A DNA stretch of 64,000 nt from Arsenicicoccus cauae (GCF_009707125.1 NZ_WLVL01000021.1:1-64000); one strand, 5' to 3'; shown: positions 1 to 8,157, counted from the first letter of the stretch. Notes: a model not told the origin generated them from the letters alone. Numbers and translations are program-made.

Positions 1-93
1 GGACAGAGAAGATGGGTCACTAGGTGGAAGCCAGCACTGAACGCGTTCGCCATCACCTTCGCCGACCGCATGCCCGCGGCGGAGGACCGCTGA
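1..93 (+). CDS. Transposase C-terminus (IS256/mutator family), partial
   Basis: The frame is open from base 1 to the TGA at 91-93 and reads, near its end, RWKPALNAFAITFADRM. This matches the characteristic tail of mutator-type (IS256 family) transposases, which end with a W-(K/Q)-x-A-L-N-x-F-x-I-x-F motif. The DDE catalytic residues lie upstream, outside the window, so activity cannot be judged. The element interrupts the gene on the opposite strand. Confidence 0.72.
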   Translation, partial: GQRRWVTRWKPALNAFAITFADRMPAAEDR

Positions 94-132
94 CCATGCA
101 AACGCCACTTACACCGTTAGCCGGACAGTCCC
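1..132 (+). mobile_element. Right end of an IS256/mutator-type insertion sequence
   Basis: The first 132 bases carry the end of a transposase frame followed by about 40 bases ending in GGACAGTCCC, which looks like the terminal inverted repeat of IS256-family elements. The left part lies outside the window. The element boundary is inferred: the DUF2075-type reading frame on the opposite strand is coherent up to about base 133 and then turns into unrelated residues and a stop inside the repeat. The exact end base could differ by a few positions. Confidence 0.7.
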
Positions 133-773
133 AGGATCAGCTGACCCGTGGCATTCGAGACGCGGGCATCCACGATCGCGTCGTGAATTCGGGCCTTCGC
201 CGCAAGCTGCTGCTGGGTGAGTTTGTGGAAGGGCGATGCCTTGAACAGCGCCGACTCGCGCACGATCTTCTCGGTGGGGAACAGGACGTCGTCGTGCCGG
301 CGCAGCTGGTTCCAGGTGTCACGGAACGCCGCATCGAGCAGGTCCCGGGAGTAGTAGTCGTTCTGGGGATTGTGCTTCCGGTTGTGCAGCCGCGCGACGG
401 CGTCGGAGCCGTTGAGCCAGTGCATGAGACGGTTCTCCACGTCGAGCGTCATCGACTTGGTGAAGTGCTGGTGGCCGATCACGTACATCTGAGCGTCCGT
501 GGCCTTGGCAAGATCCGCCCAGTCCTCCCGGACAAGGATGTCGGCGCGCAGGTGCTGCACGGTCCGGCTGCGGATGTCCGAGGTCTCCCCGACGTACACC
601 TCGTAACGTCCGGCGCCATCGCCCTTGTGCACGACGTAGACGGTCGGGAAGTCCAGCAGGTGTCGCGCCAGACGACGCTCGTCGTCGGTGCCCGCCCGCT
701 GCAGCTCCTCGACCAGGTCGGTGAGGGCGCTCTCGTGGAAGTGGATGCGCCTCACGAACGCCTTACCTGCCAC
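117..773 (-). pseudogene. GIY-YIG/DUF2075-type nuclease-ATPase, truncated by IS insertion
   Basis: The 218-residue product has a GIY-YIG-like core near residues 45-70 (TVYVVHKG, then YEVYVGETSDIRSR). A conserved stretch near the end (HKLTQQQLAAKARI) resembles the segment that leads into the Walker A motif of DUF2075 proteins. The intact family continues from GQLIL into a P-loop helicase/ATPase of several hundred residues; here the frame runs into an insertion-sequence end and stops after GLSG. The GTG start at 773 is preceded by GGAGG at a good distance. The family assignment rests on remembered motifs. Only the nuclease-like N-terminus remains, so the gene is called disrupted. Confidence 0.7.
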
Positions 774-865
774 GGGGCCTCCGGATCCTCTGCGACGTCG
801 GGAGCGCCAGCCTACGAGGTGGCCCCACGTGCTGTGGGGCGCAGCGCCGTGACAGGCTCAGCCGT

Positions 866-1204
866 ATGAAGTCCAACGCCCCCCTCTCGGACCTCGCCGC
901 CCGCGCCGCCGCCTTCACCGCGGAGCGCGACTGGGCGCAGTTCCACGACCCCAAGTCGCTGATCCTGGCGCTGACGGGGGAGGTGGGCGAGCTGGCAGAG
1001 CTGTTCCAGTGGGCCGCGCCCTCGGGTGAAGGCGTCTCGACCACCCGCGCCGGGGAGGAGATGGCTGACGTGCTGATCTATCTGCTGCACCTGGCGAACG
1101 CCCTCGACCTCGACCTCGGCGCTGCCGTCACGGCCAAGATGGACGCCAACGACGCGCGCTTCGCGGTGACGGACGTCAGGAGCACCGCACCTCGCAAGGC
1201 CTGA
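866..1204 (+). CDS. MazG-like nucleotide pyrophosphohydrolase
   Basis: This 112-residue protein is an all-alpha NTP pyrophosphohydrolase of the MazG/RS21-C6 (dCTPase-like) group. Members hydrolyse non-canonical or surplus (d)NTPs to the monophosphate and pyrophosphate. The metal-binding signature is visible as EVGELAE near residue 39 and EEMADVLIYL near residue 64, with the usual spacing. The length fits the single-domain members. It stands alone, divergent from the truncated DUF2075 gene; no operon partner is evident. The substrate cannot be told from sequence. Confidence 0.85.
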   Translation: MKSNAPLSDLAARAAAFTAERDWAQFHDPKSLILALTGEVGELAELFQWAAPSGEGVSTTRAGEEMADVLIYLLHLANALDLDLGAAVTAKMDANDARFAVTDVRSTAPRKA

Positions 1205-1290
1205 CGCGGCGGCCTCGCAAGAGCCGAGCGGTCTGTCGGTGGTAGCGGCTAGCGTCGACCACGTAGCGAGAAGAACCACGGGAGGCCGCC

Positions 1291-1476
1291 ATGGGAGACG
1301 CGATCGTTGAGAAACTCACGCGCGAACAGGCCGGGCAACAGTTGCACGCCATCGAGGCGCAGATCGGGCCTATCAGCGCCGCCCGTGCGCGATCCAGGGC
1401 GGGTCTCCTCACCAATACATAAGAAGACCTCCTGCTTTGGGCTGACTCGCTGCGTTGGCTCCTCGCCGACCAGTGA
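1291..1476 (+). pseudogene. Small hypothetical protein with an in-frame TAA
   Basis: An ATG at 1291, preceded by GGAGG six bases upstream, opens a 43-codon frame that ends at TAA 1420-1422. The same frame continues without shift after the stop for 17 plausible codons (EDLLLWADSLRWLLADQ) to a TGA at 1474. Joined, this gives a helical protein of about 61 residues starting MGDAIVEKLTREQ, resembling many short actinobacterial helical proteins. TAA is rare in DNA this GC-rich, so a nonsense mutation (or a sequencing error) in a small gene is likely. No function is known. The rest of the 1205-1568 gap shows nothing but the promoter of the next gene. Confidence 0.5.
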
Positions 1477-1555
1477 AGACCGTGGACGGGAGGTGAGCGC
1501 CGGGCCTGAGGCCGTTGGTCGTGGCGGTGGCCGGGGGTGCGTCATACGGAAGGGA

Positions 1556-1561
1556 TAGGGT
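1556..1561 (+). promoter_or_regulatory. Candidate -10 box (TAGGGT) of a leaderless transcript
   Basis: TAGGGT ends 7 bases before the ATG at 1569, with no Shine-Dalgarno between. This spacing puts the transcription start at or near the start codon. No clear -35 is seen. Confidence 0.5.
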
Positions 1562-1568
1562 CGGGGGC

Positions 1569-2912
1569 ATGACCGACTCGAGCGCCCAGACGACCGTGAC
1601 GGACCCGACGCAGGAGGTCGAGCGCATCTGCCGCGACCTCATCCGGATCGACTCCAGCAACTACGGCGACGGGTCGGGGCCGGGGGAGCGGGCCTGCGCG
1701 GAGTACGTCATGGAGCAGCTCACCGAGGTGGGGTTGGACCCCTTCTACGCCGAGTCCGAGGACAAGCGGGCCAACGTGTCGGTGCGCGTCGAGGGCAGCG
1801 ACCGCGAGCGGCCCGCGTTGGTCGTGCACGGCCACCTCGATGTCGTGCCCGCCGACGGGGGGGACTGGTCGGTGGACCCGTTCAGCGCCGAGGTCAAGGA
1901 CGGCTGCATCTGGGGACGCGGCGCCGTGGACATGAAGGACATGGACGCCATGATCCTGGCCAACCTGCGCCACCTCGCCCGCACCGGCACCAAGCCGCCG
2001 CGCGACGTGGTCTTCACCTTCTTCGCCGACGAGGAGGCGGGCGGCGTCAAGGGGTCCAGCTGGATGGTCGACCACCACCCCGAGCTGTTCGAGGGCGCCA
2101 GCGAGGCGATCAGCGAGGTCGGCGGCTACTCCGTCACCATCCCGCGCAAGGACACCGGCGATCAGGTGCGCGCCTATCTCCTGCAGACCGCCGAGAAGGG
2201 CATCGCCTGGCTGCGCCTGACCGCCCACGGTCGCGCCGGCCACGGCTCGGTCCCCAACGACGACAACGCGATCGTGCACCTCGCCCAGGCGATCGAGCGC
2301 ATCAACGCCCACAAGTGGCCACGCACCTACATCGCCAGCGTCCGCGAGCTGCTCGACGGGCTGTCCTCCGTGACGGGCACGGGCTACACCGACGAGGACG
2401 CGAGCGAGCTGCTCGAGCACATCGGCGGCGCACGGGGATTCGTGCTCGGCACGCTGCAGGACACGAGCAGCTTCACGATGCTCGACAGCGGCTACAAGCA
2501 CAACGTCATCCCGCAGACCGCTTCCGCGACGCTGGACTGCCGCTACCTGCCGGGCCACGAGGACGAGCTCATGGACACCATCCGCGCCCTCGCCGGCGAC
2601 CGGGTCGAGGTCTCGGTGCACCACCGCGACACCGCGCTCGAGGCCCCCTTTGGCAGCGACCTCGTGGATCGTATGGCGGACGCCCTGCAGGCCGAGGACC
2701 CCGGATCGCTGCTGCTCCCGTACTGCCTGTCCGCCGGCACCGACAACAAGGCCCTGTCGCGGCTGGGGATCACGGGCTACGGCTTCGCCCCGCTGCGCCT
2801 GCCCGCCGACCTGGACTTCGTGGGGATGTTCCACGGCATCGACGAGCGGATCCCCGTGGACTCCCTGGAGTTCGGGACGCGCGTGCTGCAGCGGCTGCTC
2901 GCCACCTGCTGA
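1569..2912 (+). CDS. M20-family metallopeptidase (M20/M25/M40)
   Basis: A cytosolic two-zinc exopeptidase or deacylase of 447 residues. Metal ligands are readable: GHLDVVPA near residue 96, WGRGAVDMKD near 120 (bridging Asp) and FFADEEAGG near 157 with the catalytic Glu pair. The dimerisation domain occupies the middle, from about residue 215 (WLRLTAHGRAGHGS). The ATG at 1569 is chosen over an upstream in-frame start at 1515 because conserved sequence begins only after it and a -10-like hexamer lies just before it. The substrate is unknown; family members act on dipeptides, acetylated amino acids or succinyl-diaminopimelate. It has no operon partner. Confidence 0.88.
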   Translation: MTDSSAQTTVTDPTQEVERICRDLIRIDSSNYGDGSGPGERACAEYVMEQLTEVGLDPFYAESEDKRANVSVRVEGSDRERPALVVHGHLDVVPADGGDWSVDPFSAEVKDGCIWGRGAVDMKDMDAMILANLRHLARTGTKPPRDVVFTFFADEEAGGVKGSSWMVDHHPELFEGASEAISEVGGYSVTIPRKDTGDQVRAYLLQTAEKGIAWLRLTAHGRAGHGSVPNDDNAIVHLAQAIERINAHKWPRTYIASVRELLDGLSSVTGTGYTDEDASELLEHIGGARGFVLGTLQDTSSFTMLDSGYKHNVIPQTASATLDCRYLPGHEDELMDTIRALAGDRVEVSVHHRDTALEAPFGSDLVDRMADALQAEDPGSLLLPYCLSAGTDNKALSRLGITGYGFAPLRLPADLDFVGMFHGIDERIPVDSLEFGTRVLQRLLATC

Positions 2913-2925
2913 GCCGTATGCCTAC

Positions 2926-3111
2926 TCAGGCGGTGCGGGTCACCCGGATCACGCGGCGGCGGATCTCGGCGCGGCGCACCCCTCCCCAGTAGAGCGACAT
3001 CCGGGTCAGCTCCCAGTGGCCGTACTCCGCCTCGTCGGTCAGCGCCTGACGGATCTCGCCGCGACTCGCGTCCCGGCGGAACGTCACGGTGCGGTACTCG
3101 TACTCCGCCAT
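2926..3111 (-). CDS. DUF5703 family protein
   Basis: A 61-residue basic protein (MAEYEYRTVTF at the start, RRRVIRVTRTA at the end) that matches the actinobacterial DUF5703 pattern: a short beta-rich N-terminus, a central E-x-G-x-WEL segment and an arginine-rich C-terminus. The ATG at 3111 is preferred because GGAGGGAG lies 8 bases upstream and because the longer frame to 3291 adds sequence unlike the family. It is tail-to-tail with the M20 peptidase gene (13 bases apart). Function unknown. Confidence 0.8.
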   Translation of the reverse strand: MAEYEYRTVTFRRDASRGEIRQALTDEAEYGHWELTRMSLYWGGVRRAEIRRRVIRVTRTA

Positions 3112-3240
3112 ACGGCTCGGCTCCCTCCATGTCCCACGGTCCCACGGTCCCGACAAGCCAGATCCCGGCTCCGGCCCGTCCCTCGGCACCACCATGCCAT
3201 GAACCCCCAGGTCCCATGGCTGTCGTCCGCGTCGACGGGG

Positions 3241-3246
3241 TAACGT
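3241..3246 (+). promoter_or_regulatory. Candidate -10 box (TAACGT) before the 3254 gene
   Basis: TAACGT ends 7 bases before the ATG at 3254, the same geometry as the TAGGGT boxes elsewhere in the window, and suggests leaderless transcription. Confidence 0.4.
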
Positions 3247-3253
3247 CTGTCCC

Positions 3254-3571
3254 ATGAGCACCGAGCCGCGCGCCGCCCTCGCCACCTTCATCTCCGCGAT
3301 CGAGCGTCACTTCGAGGCTGCGGCCTCGCGCCGTGGCGACGACGACCCCGCCGTGGTCAACGCCTACCAGGAGCTCGCCGACGCGTTCGAGGCCTACGAC
3401 GAGGCCCTCGACGACGCGTTCGGGGAGGTCACGCCGCTCGGCATCTACACCGACGACGACGATGACGACGACGAGGACGGCCCCTACGTCGGCCTCGACG
3501 ACGAGGAGTACGAAGACGACGACGAGGATGACGAGGAGGAGGACGGCGACGACCGCCGCCCCCGCCGCTGA
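3254..3571 (+). CDS. Conserved hypothetical protein with acidic tail
   Basis: The 105-residue product has an ordered helical first half (about residues 1-65, starting MSTEPRAALATFISAIERHFEAAA). The second half is extremely acidic: runs of Asp and Glu from about residue 66 to 97, then a basic end. Similar proteins with an Asp/Glu-rich tail are common in actinobacteria, often annotated without function. It is followed by a strong hairpin terminator at 3627-3664, so it is probably a monocistron. The acidic region is low complexity and gives no functional information. Confidence 0.75.
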   Translation: MSTEPRAALATFISAIERHFEAAASRRGDDDPAVVNAYQELADAFEAYDEALDDAFGEVTPLGIYTDDDDDDDEDGPYVGLDDEEYEDDDEDDEEEDGDDRRPRR

Positions 3572-3626
3572 CGGCTTCTCGCCATACCGGCTGGTCGTCC
3601 ACCACCGCACCGGCCGCCCGCGCGCC

Positions 3627-3664
3627 TGACGACGCCGAGATCCACCCGGATCTCGGCGTTGTCA
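3627..3664. terminator. Bidirectional hairpin terminator
   Basis: Arms of 17 bp (TGACGACGCCGAGATCC and its complement, one G-U pair) flank a 4-base loop. It lies downstream of the acidic protein gene and upstream of uppP. No T-tract follows, as is usual in high-GC actinobacteria. Confidence 0.75.
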
Positions 3665-3757
3665 GCGTTCGTGGAGGCGGCAGGGGCCACAATGGTCGGC
3701 GGCCCACCCCTGCGGGCCGTCCCTGCACCCCCACTCACCGACGCGAAAGCGAACCAC

Positions 3758-4615
3758 GTGTCTGCCCTGAGCTATCTGGACTCGATCATCCTCGGGATCG
3801 TCGAGGGAGTCACCGAGTACCTCCCCGTCTCCTCGACCGGCCACCTCACCATCGCCGAGAAGATGCTGGGCCTGCCGATCGACGACCCCGCGATCACGTC
3901 GTTCACCGCCGTCATCCAGCTCGGGGCGATCCTCGCGACGCTCATCTACTTCTGGGGCAAGATCAAGGCGATGTTCCTCGCCTGGGTCGCCGGCCTCCGC
4001 GACCCGAAGGCCCGTGAGCGGCAGGACTACTCGCTCGCGTGGGCCGTCATCGTCGGCTCGATCCCCGTCGTCGTCGCCGCCCTGCTCTTCAAGGACCTGA
4101 TCAAGGGGCCGCTGCGCAGCCTGTGGGTCGTCGCCGGCGCCCTGATCCTGTGGAGCATCGTGATCTGGGCGGGGGAGCGATACCACGCGCGGCTCGTCGC
4201 CGCCGGCCAGGACCGCCCCGAGGGCAGCCGGGTCACCGTCAAGGACGGCGTGATCATCGGCCTCATGCAGTGCTTCTCGCTGGTCCCCGGCGTGTCGCGC
4301 TCCGGCACCACGATCACCGCCGGGCTGTTCCGCGGCCTCGACCGGGTCACGGCCACCGAGCTGTCGTTCTTCATGGCGATCCCCGCGCTGGTCGGCGCCG
4401 GCCTCTACGAGCTCAAGGACGTCAACACCTCCGTGGTCGGCCTCGGCCAGCTGGCGGTCGGCACGATCGTGTCCTTCGTCGTGGCCTACGCCTCGATCGC
4501 CTGGCTGCTGAAGTTCGTGAAGAACAACAGCCTGATGTTCTTCGTCTCGTGGCGCGTGCTGGTCGGCGCGGCCGTGCTGGTGGCCCTGGCCGCCGGGTGG
4601 ATGTCCGCGACCTGA
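3758..4615 (+). CDS. uppP: Undecaprenyl-diphosphatase
   Basis: An integral membrane phosphatase (BacA/UppP type) of 285 residues that recycles undecaprenyl pyrophosphate to undecaprenyl phosphate for peptidoglycan and other cell-wall polymers. Both family signatures are present: EGVTEYLPVSSTGHL near residue 13 and PGVSRSGTT near residue 170. About eight hydrophobic segments follow the family topology. The GTG at 3758 (VSALSYLDSI) is chosen because family proteins start just before the first helix; the upstream frame to 3659 is not membrane-like and overlaps the terminator. The activity also underlies low-level bacitracin tolerance in this family. Confidence 0.93.
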   Translation: MSALSYLDSIILGIVEGVTEYLPVSSTGHLTIAEKMLGLPIDDPAITSFTAVIQLGAILATLIYFWGKIKAMFLAWVAGLRDPKARERQDYSLAWAVIVGSIPVVVAALLFKDLIKGPLRSLWVVAGALILWSIVIWAGERYHARLVAAGQDRPEGSRVTVKDGVIIGLMQCFSLVPGVSRSGTTITAGLFRGLDRVTATELSFFMAIPALVGAGLYELKDVNTSVVGLGQLAVGTIVSFVVAYASIAWLLKFVKNNSLMFFVSWRVLVGAAVLVALAAGWMSAT

Positions 4616-4632
4616 TCGCCGGGCCTCACGTC

Positions 4633-4682
4633 GTATGCCGGAACCGGTCGCGTCACGACGAGGCGGCCGGTTCTCGGCATAC
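4633..4682. terminator. Imperfect hairpin downstream of uppP
   Basis: GTATGCCGGAACCGG pairs with CCGGTTCTCGGCATAC across about 19 bases, with a single bulged base. It begins 17 bases after the uppP stop and probably ends that transcript. Confidence 0.6.
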
Positions 4683-4730
4683 GGCCTTGAGCACGGTGGG
4701 GGCCACGGCCAACGCGCGTCGGGGCCGAGG

Positions 4731-4826
4731 TGCGTCGCACCAGCAGTTTGGCCACGTCAGGCGCCCCAAGGCGTGGCGAAAGTGCGTCGCACCAGCAGTT
4801 TGGCCACGTCAGGCGTTACGTGTGGC
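4731..4826. repeat. Two-copy direct repeat, 62-bp period
   Basis: A 34-base sequence starting TGCGTCGCACCAGCAGTTTG occurs at 4731 and again at 4793. It resembles the units of the three-copy array at 10326-10467, so the two loci belong to one intergenic repeat family. It lies between the uppP terminator and the 3' end of corA. Confidence 0.8.
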
Positions 4827-4854
4827 AAGTCCGGCCGTCGGGCGGATCCAGGTC

Positions 4855-5868
4855 TCAGAGCCACCCGGAGCGCTTGAAGCGGCGGTAGAGGAACGTGCAG
4901 CCCGTCACCATCAGCGCCATCACCACGAAGTAGCCGTAGTAGAACTCGTGCCCGCCCACGTCGACGCTGGCCTTGAGCTCGGGCATGTACTCGAAGTTCT
5001 GGCCGTAGATGCCGGCGATCATCGTGGGGAGGACGCCGATCGCGGCCCACGCGGAGATCTTGCGCATGTCCTCGTTCTGCTTGACGCCGATCTGCGCGAG
5101 GTGGGCGTTGAGCACGTCGGTGAGCAGCCGGTCGTAGGACTCGACGTGGTCGTTGACCTTGAGCAGGTGGTCGAGCACGTCGGCGAAGAACGGGCGAGCC
5201 GCCTTGTGCACCACCGGCACCGAGCGGTCCTTGGCGAGGCGGCGCACCGGCTCGGCCAGCGGCACCGAGGCCCGCTTGAACTCCAGCACCTCACGCTTCA
5301 GCTCATAGATCTCGGACGCGTGGTCGCCCTTGGCGCCGCCGAAGATGTCGCGCTCGATCCGGTCGAGGTCGTCGTCCAGCTCCGCGTCGATCACCAGGTA
5401 GTTGTCGACGATGGAGTCGAGCACGGAGTAGAGCACCGCCGCGGGGCCGTGAGCCAGGTGCTCCGGCGCCAGCTCGAGGCGCGCGCGGACGCCGGCCAGG
5501 GGGTTGGCCTCGCCGCTGCGGACCGTGAGGGCGAACTTGTCGCCGATGAACAGCATGACCTCGCCGGTCTCGACGTCGCTCGTGCGCTCCACGTAGCGCA
5601 GCGTCTTGACCACCATGAAGATCGTGTCGTCGTAGATGTCGAGCTTGGCGCGCTGCTCGCCGGTGAGCGCGTCCTCCACGGCCAGGGGGTGCAGCCCGAG
5701 CTCGTCGTTGACGAGGGCGAACTCCTCGTCGGTCGGGTCCTTGAGCCCGATCCACAAGAACCCGTCGTCGGCGCGGTCCCGCAGCGCGGCGAGCTCCTCG
5801 CTCAGGTCCCCGCAGGGCATCCGGCGGCCGTGGCGGTAGAGAGCTTGGTCGACGATCACAACCAGCAA
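4855..5868 (-). CDS. corA: CorA-type magnesium/cobalt channel
   Basis: A 337-residue divalent cation channel subunit of the CorA family, which works as a pentamer in the plasma membrane. The large cytosolic N-terminal domain is followed by two C-terminal transmembrane helices, with the pore signature YGQN (a GxN motif) near residue 288 and the MPEL segment just after. The charged cytoplasmic C-terminus (YRRFKRSGWL) fits the family. The ATG at 5868 gives the usual length. It is divergent from the phosphatase gene at 5943. Confidence 0.9.
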   Translation of the reverse strand: MLVVIVDQALYRHGRRMPCGDLSEELAALRDRADDGFLWIGLKDPTDEEFALVNDELGLHPLAVEDALTGEQRAKLDIYDDTIFMVVKTLRYVERTSDVETGEVMLFIGDKFALTVRSGEANPLAGVRARLELAPEHLAHGPAAVLYSVLDSIVDNYLVIDAELDDDLDRIERDIFGGAKGDHASEIYELKREVLEFKRASVPLAEPVRRLAKDRSVPVVHKAARPFFADVLDHLLKVNDHVESYDRLLTDVLNAHLAQIGVKQNEDMRKISAWAAIGVLPTMIAGIYGQNFEYMPELKASVDVGGHEFYYGYFVVMALMVTGCTFLYRRFKRSGWL

Positions 5869-5942
5869 GGGTACGGCCTGCAGGGTCGCGAGGCTGCGGG
5901 ACCGTCGAGCCGAGGGGCGGTGGCGCGTGGCACAGTGGTGCT

Positions 5943-6671
5943 GTGCCCACGCTGCTGCTCGTCCGTCACGGACGCACCGACGCCAACGCGACCGGACTGC
6001 TCGCCGGCTGGACCGAGGGGGTCGGCCTCGACGACCAGGGACGAGCCCAGGCGCGCGACCTCGCGACCCGCCTCGCCGGGCTGCCCGTCCGGCTTGCTGC
6101 CGTCTCCCCGCTGCAGCGCTGCCAGGAGACCGCGGACGAGCTGTATGCCGCCGCGCGGGCGCACGACGGCGGCTGGGGCGAGGCGCGCCGGGTGACGGTG
6201 GACGCGATCGGGGAGTGCCACTACGGCGCGTGGACCGGGCGTCCGCTCGCCGAGCTCGCCCAGGAGGACCTGTGGCGCACCGTGCAGGACCACCCGTCGC
6301 GGGCGCGCTTCCCGGCGTCGCAGGAGCACGCGAGCGAGTCCATCGCCGACCTGCAGCACCGCGCCGTCGCCGCCGTCCGCGACCTGGACCGTCTCGTCGA
6401 GGCCGAGCACGGGCCCGACGCCGTGTGGCTGCTCGTCAGCCACGGAGACGTCATCAAGGCGATCCTCGCCGACGCCGCCGGGTCGCACCTCGACCTGTTC
6501 CAACGGTTCGTCGTGGGCCCTGCGTCCCTGTCGGTGATCCGTTACACGGCGACGCGGCCTTTCGTCATACGCCTCAACGACGGAGGCCATGACCTCTCCG
6601 GGCTGGCCCCCACCCGCCCGAAGGACGAGACTCCGCGCGGTGATGCCGCCGTGGGCGGTGGGACGGCTTAG
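5943..6671 (+). CDS. Histidine phosphatase superfamily protein (phosphoglycerate mutase-like)
   Basis: A 242-residue protein with the catalytic LLVRHGRTDAN motif at residues 4-14 and the second histidine in LLVSHGDVIKAIL near residue 165. It matches the actinobacterial MSMEG_4193-type branch of the histidine phosphatase superfamily. In actinobacteria this gene commonly precedes DUF3090 and SCO1664-type genes and mshC, exactly as here. Start GTG at 5943. The true substrate is unknown; the family includes mutases and broad phosphatases. Confidence 0.85.
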   Translation: MPTLLLVRHGRTDANATGLLAGWTEGVGLDDQGRAQARDLATRLAGLPVRLAAVSPLQRCQETADELYAAARAHDGGWGEARRVTVDAIGECHYGAWTGRPLAELAQEDLWRTVQDHPSRARFPASQEHASESIADLQHRAVAAVRDLDRLVEAEHGPDAVWLLVSHGDVIKAILADAAGSHLDLFQRFVVGPASLSVIRYTATRPFVIRLNDGGHDLSGLAPTRPKDETPRGDAAVGGGTA

Positions 6672-6674
6672 GGT
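6669..6674 (+). promoter_or_regulatory. Candidate -10 box (TAGGGT) overlapping a stop codon
   Basis: The TAG stop of the phosphatase gene is part of TAGGGT, which ends 6 bases before the DUF3090 start. This suggests an internal leaderless promoter inside the gene run. Confidence 0.45.
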
Positions 6675-6680
6675 CGGGAC

Positions 6681-7238
6681 ATGCCGCAGCAGATCTTCGA
6701 CCCGCCCGAGAGGTTCGTCTCCGGGACCGTCGGGCCGCCCGGGCAGCGCACGTTCTTTCTCCAGGCCGCGGGTCGCGGCCGGCTGACGAGCATGTCCTTG
6801 GAGAAGCAGCAGGTCCAGATCCTCGCCGACCGCTGCAACGACCTGCTCGACGTGCACGCCCCCCTCACCGGCTCCGACGCCGCCGCCGCGCGACTCGTCG
6901 ACAACGAGCCGCTCGGCACCCCCATCGAGGACGAGTTCCGCGTGCAGAGCATCGGGCTCGCGTACGACGACCGCCGCGACGTCGTGATCATCGACTGCTC
7001 TGACGGCGACCTCGAGGAGCAGCCCGACCCCGAGGACGTGGCCGCCCACGGGCTGGACGGCGCGGTGCCCAGCGACCCGCAGGTCGTGCGCGTCGTGCTG
7101 ACCCCGGCCGCGGCGCGAGCCTTTGCCCGCCGATCGCTGGCGCTGGTGGCGGCGGGGCGCGCGCCCTGCCCCTTCTGCGGCGAGCCGCTCGACCCCGAGG
7201 GGCACATCTGTCCGCGCGCCAACGGCTACAAGCGGTGA
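6681..7238 (+). CDS. DUF3090 family protein
   Basis: A 185-residue conserved actinobacterial protein. It begins PQQIFDPPERFVSGTVGPPGQRTFFLQA and ends with a four-cysteine/histidine patch, CPFCGEPLDPEGHICPRANG, likely a structural zinc site. Its biochemical role is unknown. Its conserved neighbourhood with the phosphatase, the SCO1664-like protein and mshC suggests a shared process, but nothing in the sequence shows which. The next gene starts 2 bases after its stop. Confidence 0.88.
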   Translation: MPQQIFDPPERFVSGTVGPPGQRTFFLQAAGRGRLTSMSLEKQQVQILADRCNDLLDVHAPLTGSDAAAARLVDNEPLGTPIEDEFRVQSIGLAYDDRRDVVIIDCSDGDLEEQPDPEDVAAHGLDGAVPSDPQVVRVVLTPAAARAFARRSLALVAAGRAPCPFCGEPLDPEGHICPRANGYKR

Positions 7239-7239
7239 C

Positions 7240-8157
7240 GTGAGTCCCGACGAGACGCCGGGCGAGGAGGCGCGCGAGGCGTCGGGTGAGATCCCGCCCG
7301 AGCTGATGCTGCCCAACCCGGTGGTCGATCCGACGGACCGGGCCGCCGTCGAGGCCATGCTCGGACGCCTGGCGGGGGAGGAGCTGCGCCTGGTGGGGCA
7401 GCTGGTGGAGGCGTCCAACGGCGTGTTCCTCGGGCTGGTGGGGGACGGCGAGGACGAGAGCGGGCAGGCGCCGATCCGCGTGATCTACAAGCCGACGCGC
7501 GGCGAACGCCCGCTGCACGACTTCCCGCCGGGGACGCTGGCGCAGCGCGAGACGGCGGCGTTCCTGGTGTCGCACGAGGGCGGGTATGCCGTCGTGCCGC
7601 CGACCGTCCTGCGCGAGGGGCCCCTCGGCCCCGGGTCGGTGCAGCTGTGGATCGACCACGACGCGGACGCAAGCCCGATGGTCGACCTGGTCGCACCCGA
7701 CGCGATCGGGGAGGGCGTGATCCCGGTGTTCACGGGGGAGACCCCGGCCGGCGAGCAGGTCGTGGTCGTGCACCGGGACGACGAGGCGGCGGCGCGGTTC
7801 GCGGCATACGACTGCGTGGTCAACAACGCCGACCGCAAGGGCTCGCACGTCCTGGTCGACCCGACCGGTCGCGCGTGGGGGATCGACCACGGGATCACGC
7901 TGCACGCCGAGCCCAAGCTGCGGACCGTGCTGTGGGGCTGGGTCGGTGACCCGCTGCCCGCGGCCGAGGTGGAGCGCCTGTCGCTGCTGGAGTCGCTGCT
8001 CGGCGAACCCGGGTCCGCGCTGGTGCAGGGGCTGGTGGGGCTGCTGAGCGAGGACGAGATCGCCTCGCTGGCGGCGCGCGTGTCGGCGCTGCTGGCGGCC
8101 GGCACCTATCCCGAGCCGAACCCCGGGCAGTACCCGATCCCCTGGCCCCCACTCTGA
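7240..8157 (+). CDS. SCO1664 family protein (kinase-like fold)
   Basis: This 305-residue protein belongs to the SCO1664 family, related to phosphatidylinositol 3/4-kinase-like or HipA-like folds. It has an ATP-site-like lysine (IRVIYKPTRGERPL near residue 77) and a catalytic-loop-like DCVVNNADRKGSH followed by GIDHGITLH near residues 190-220. The GTG at 7240 sits one base after the DUF3090 stop, implying translational coupling. Its substrate is unknown. A tandem 50-bp repeat array begins at the base after the stop codon. Confidence 0.82.
   Translation: MSPDETPGEEAREASGEIPPELMLPNPVVDPTDRAAVEAMLGRLAGEELRLVGQLVEASNGVFLGLVGDGEDESGQAPIRVIYKPTRGERPLHDFPPGTLAQRETAAFLVSHEGGYAVVPPTVLREGPLGPGSVQLWIDHDADASPMVDLVAPDAIGEGVIPVFTGETPAGEQVVVVHRDDEAAARFAAYDCVVNNADRKGSHVLVDPTGRAWGIDHGITLHAEPKLRTVLWGWVGDPLPAAEVERLSLLESLLGEPGSALVQGLVGLLSEDEIASLAARVSALLAAGTYPEPNPGQYPIPWPPL

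Noticed and set aside
3659-3757. Upstream ATG as the uppP start
   Set aside because: It begins inside a terminator hairpin and adds non-membrane sequence not found in the family.
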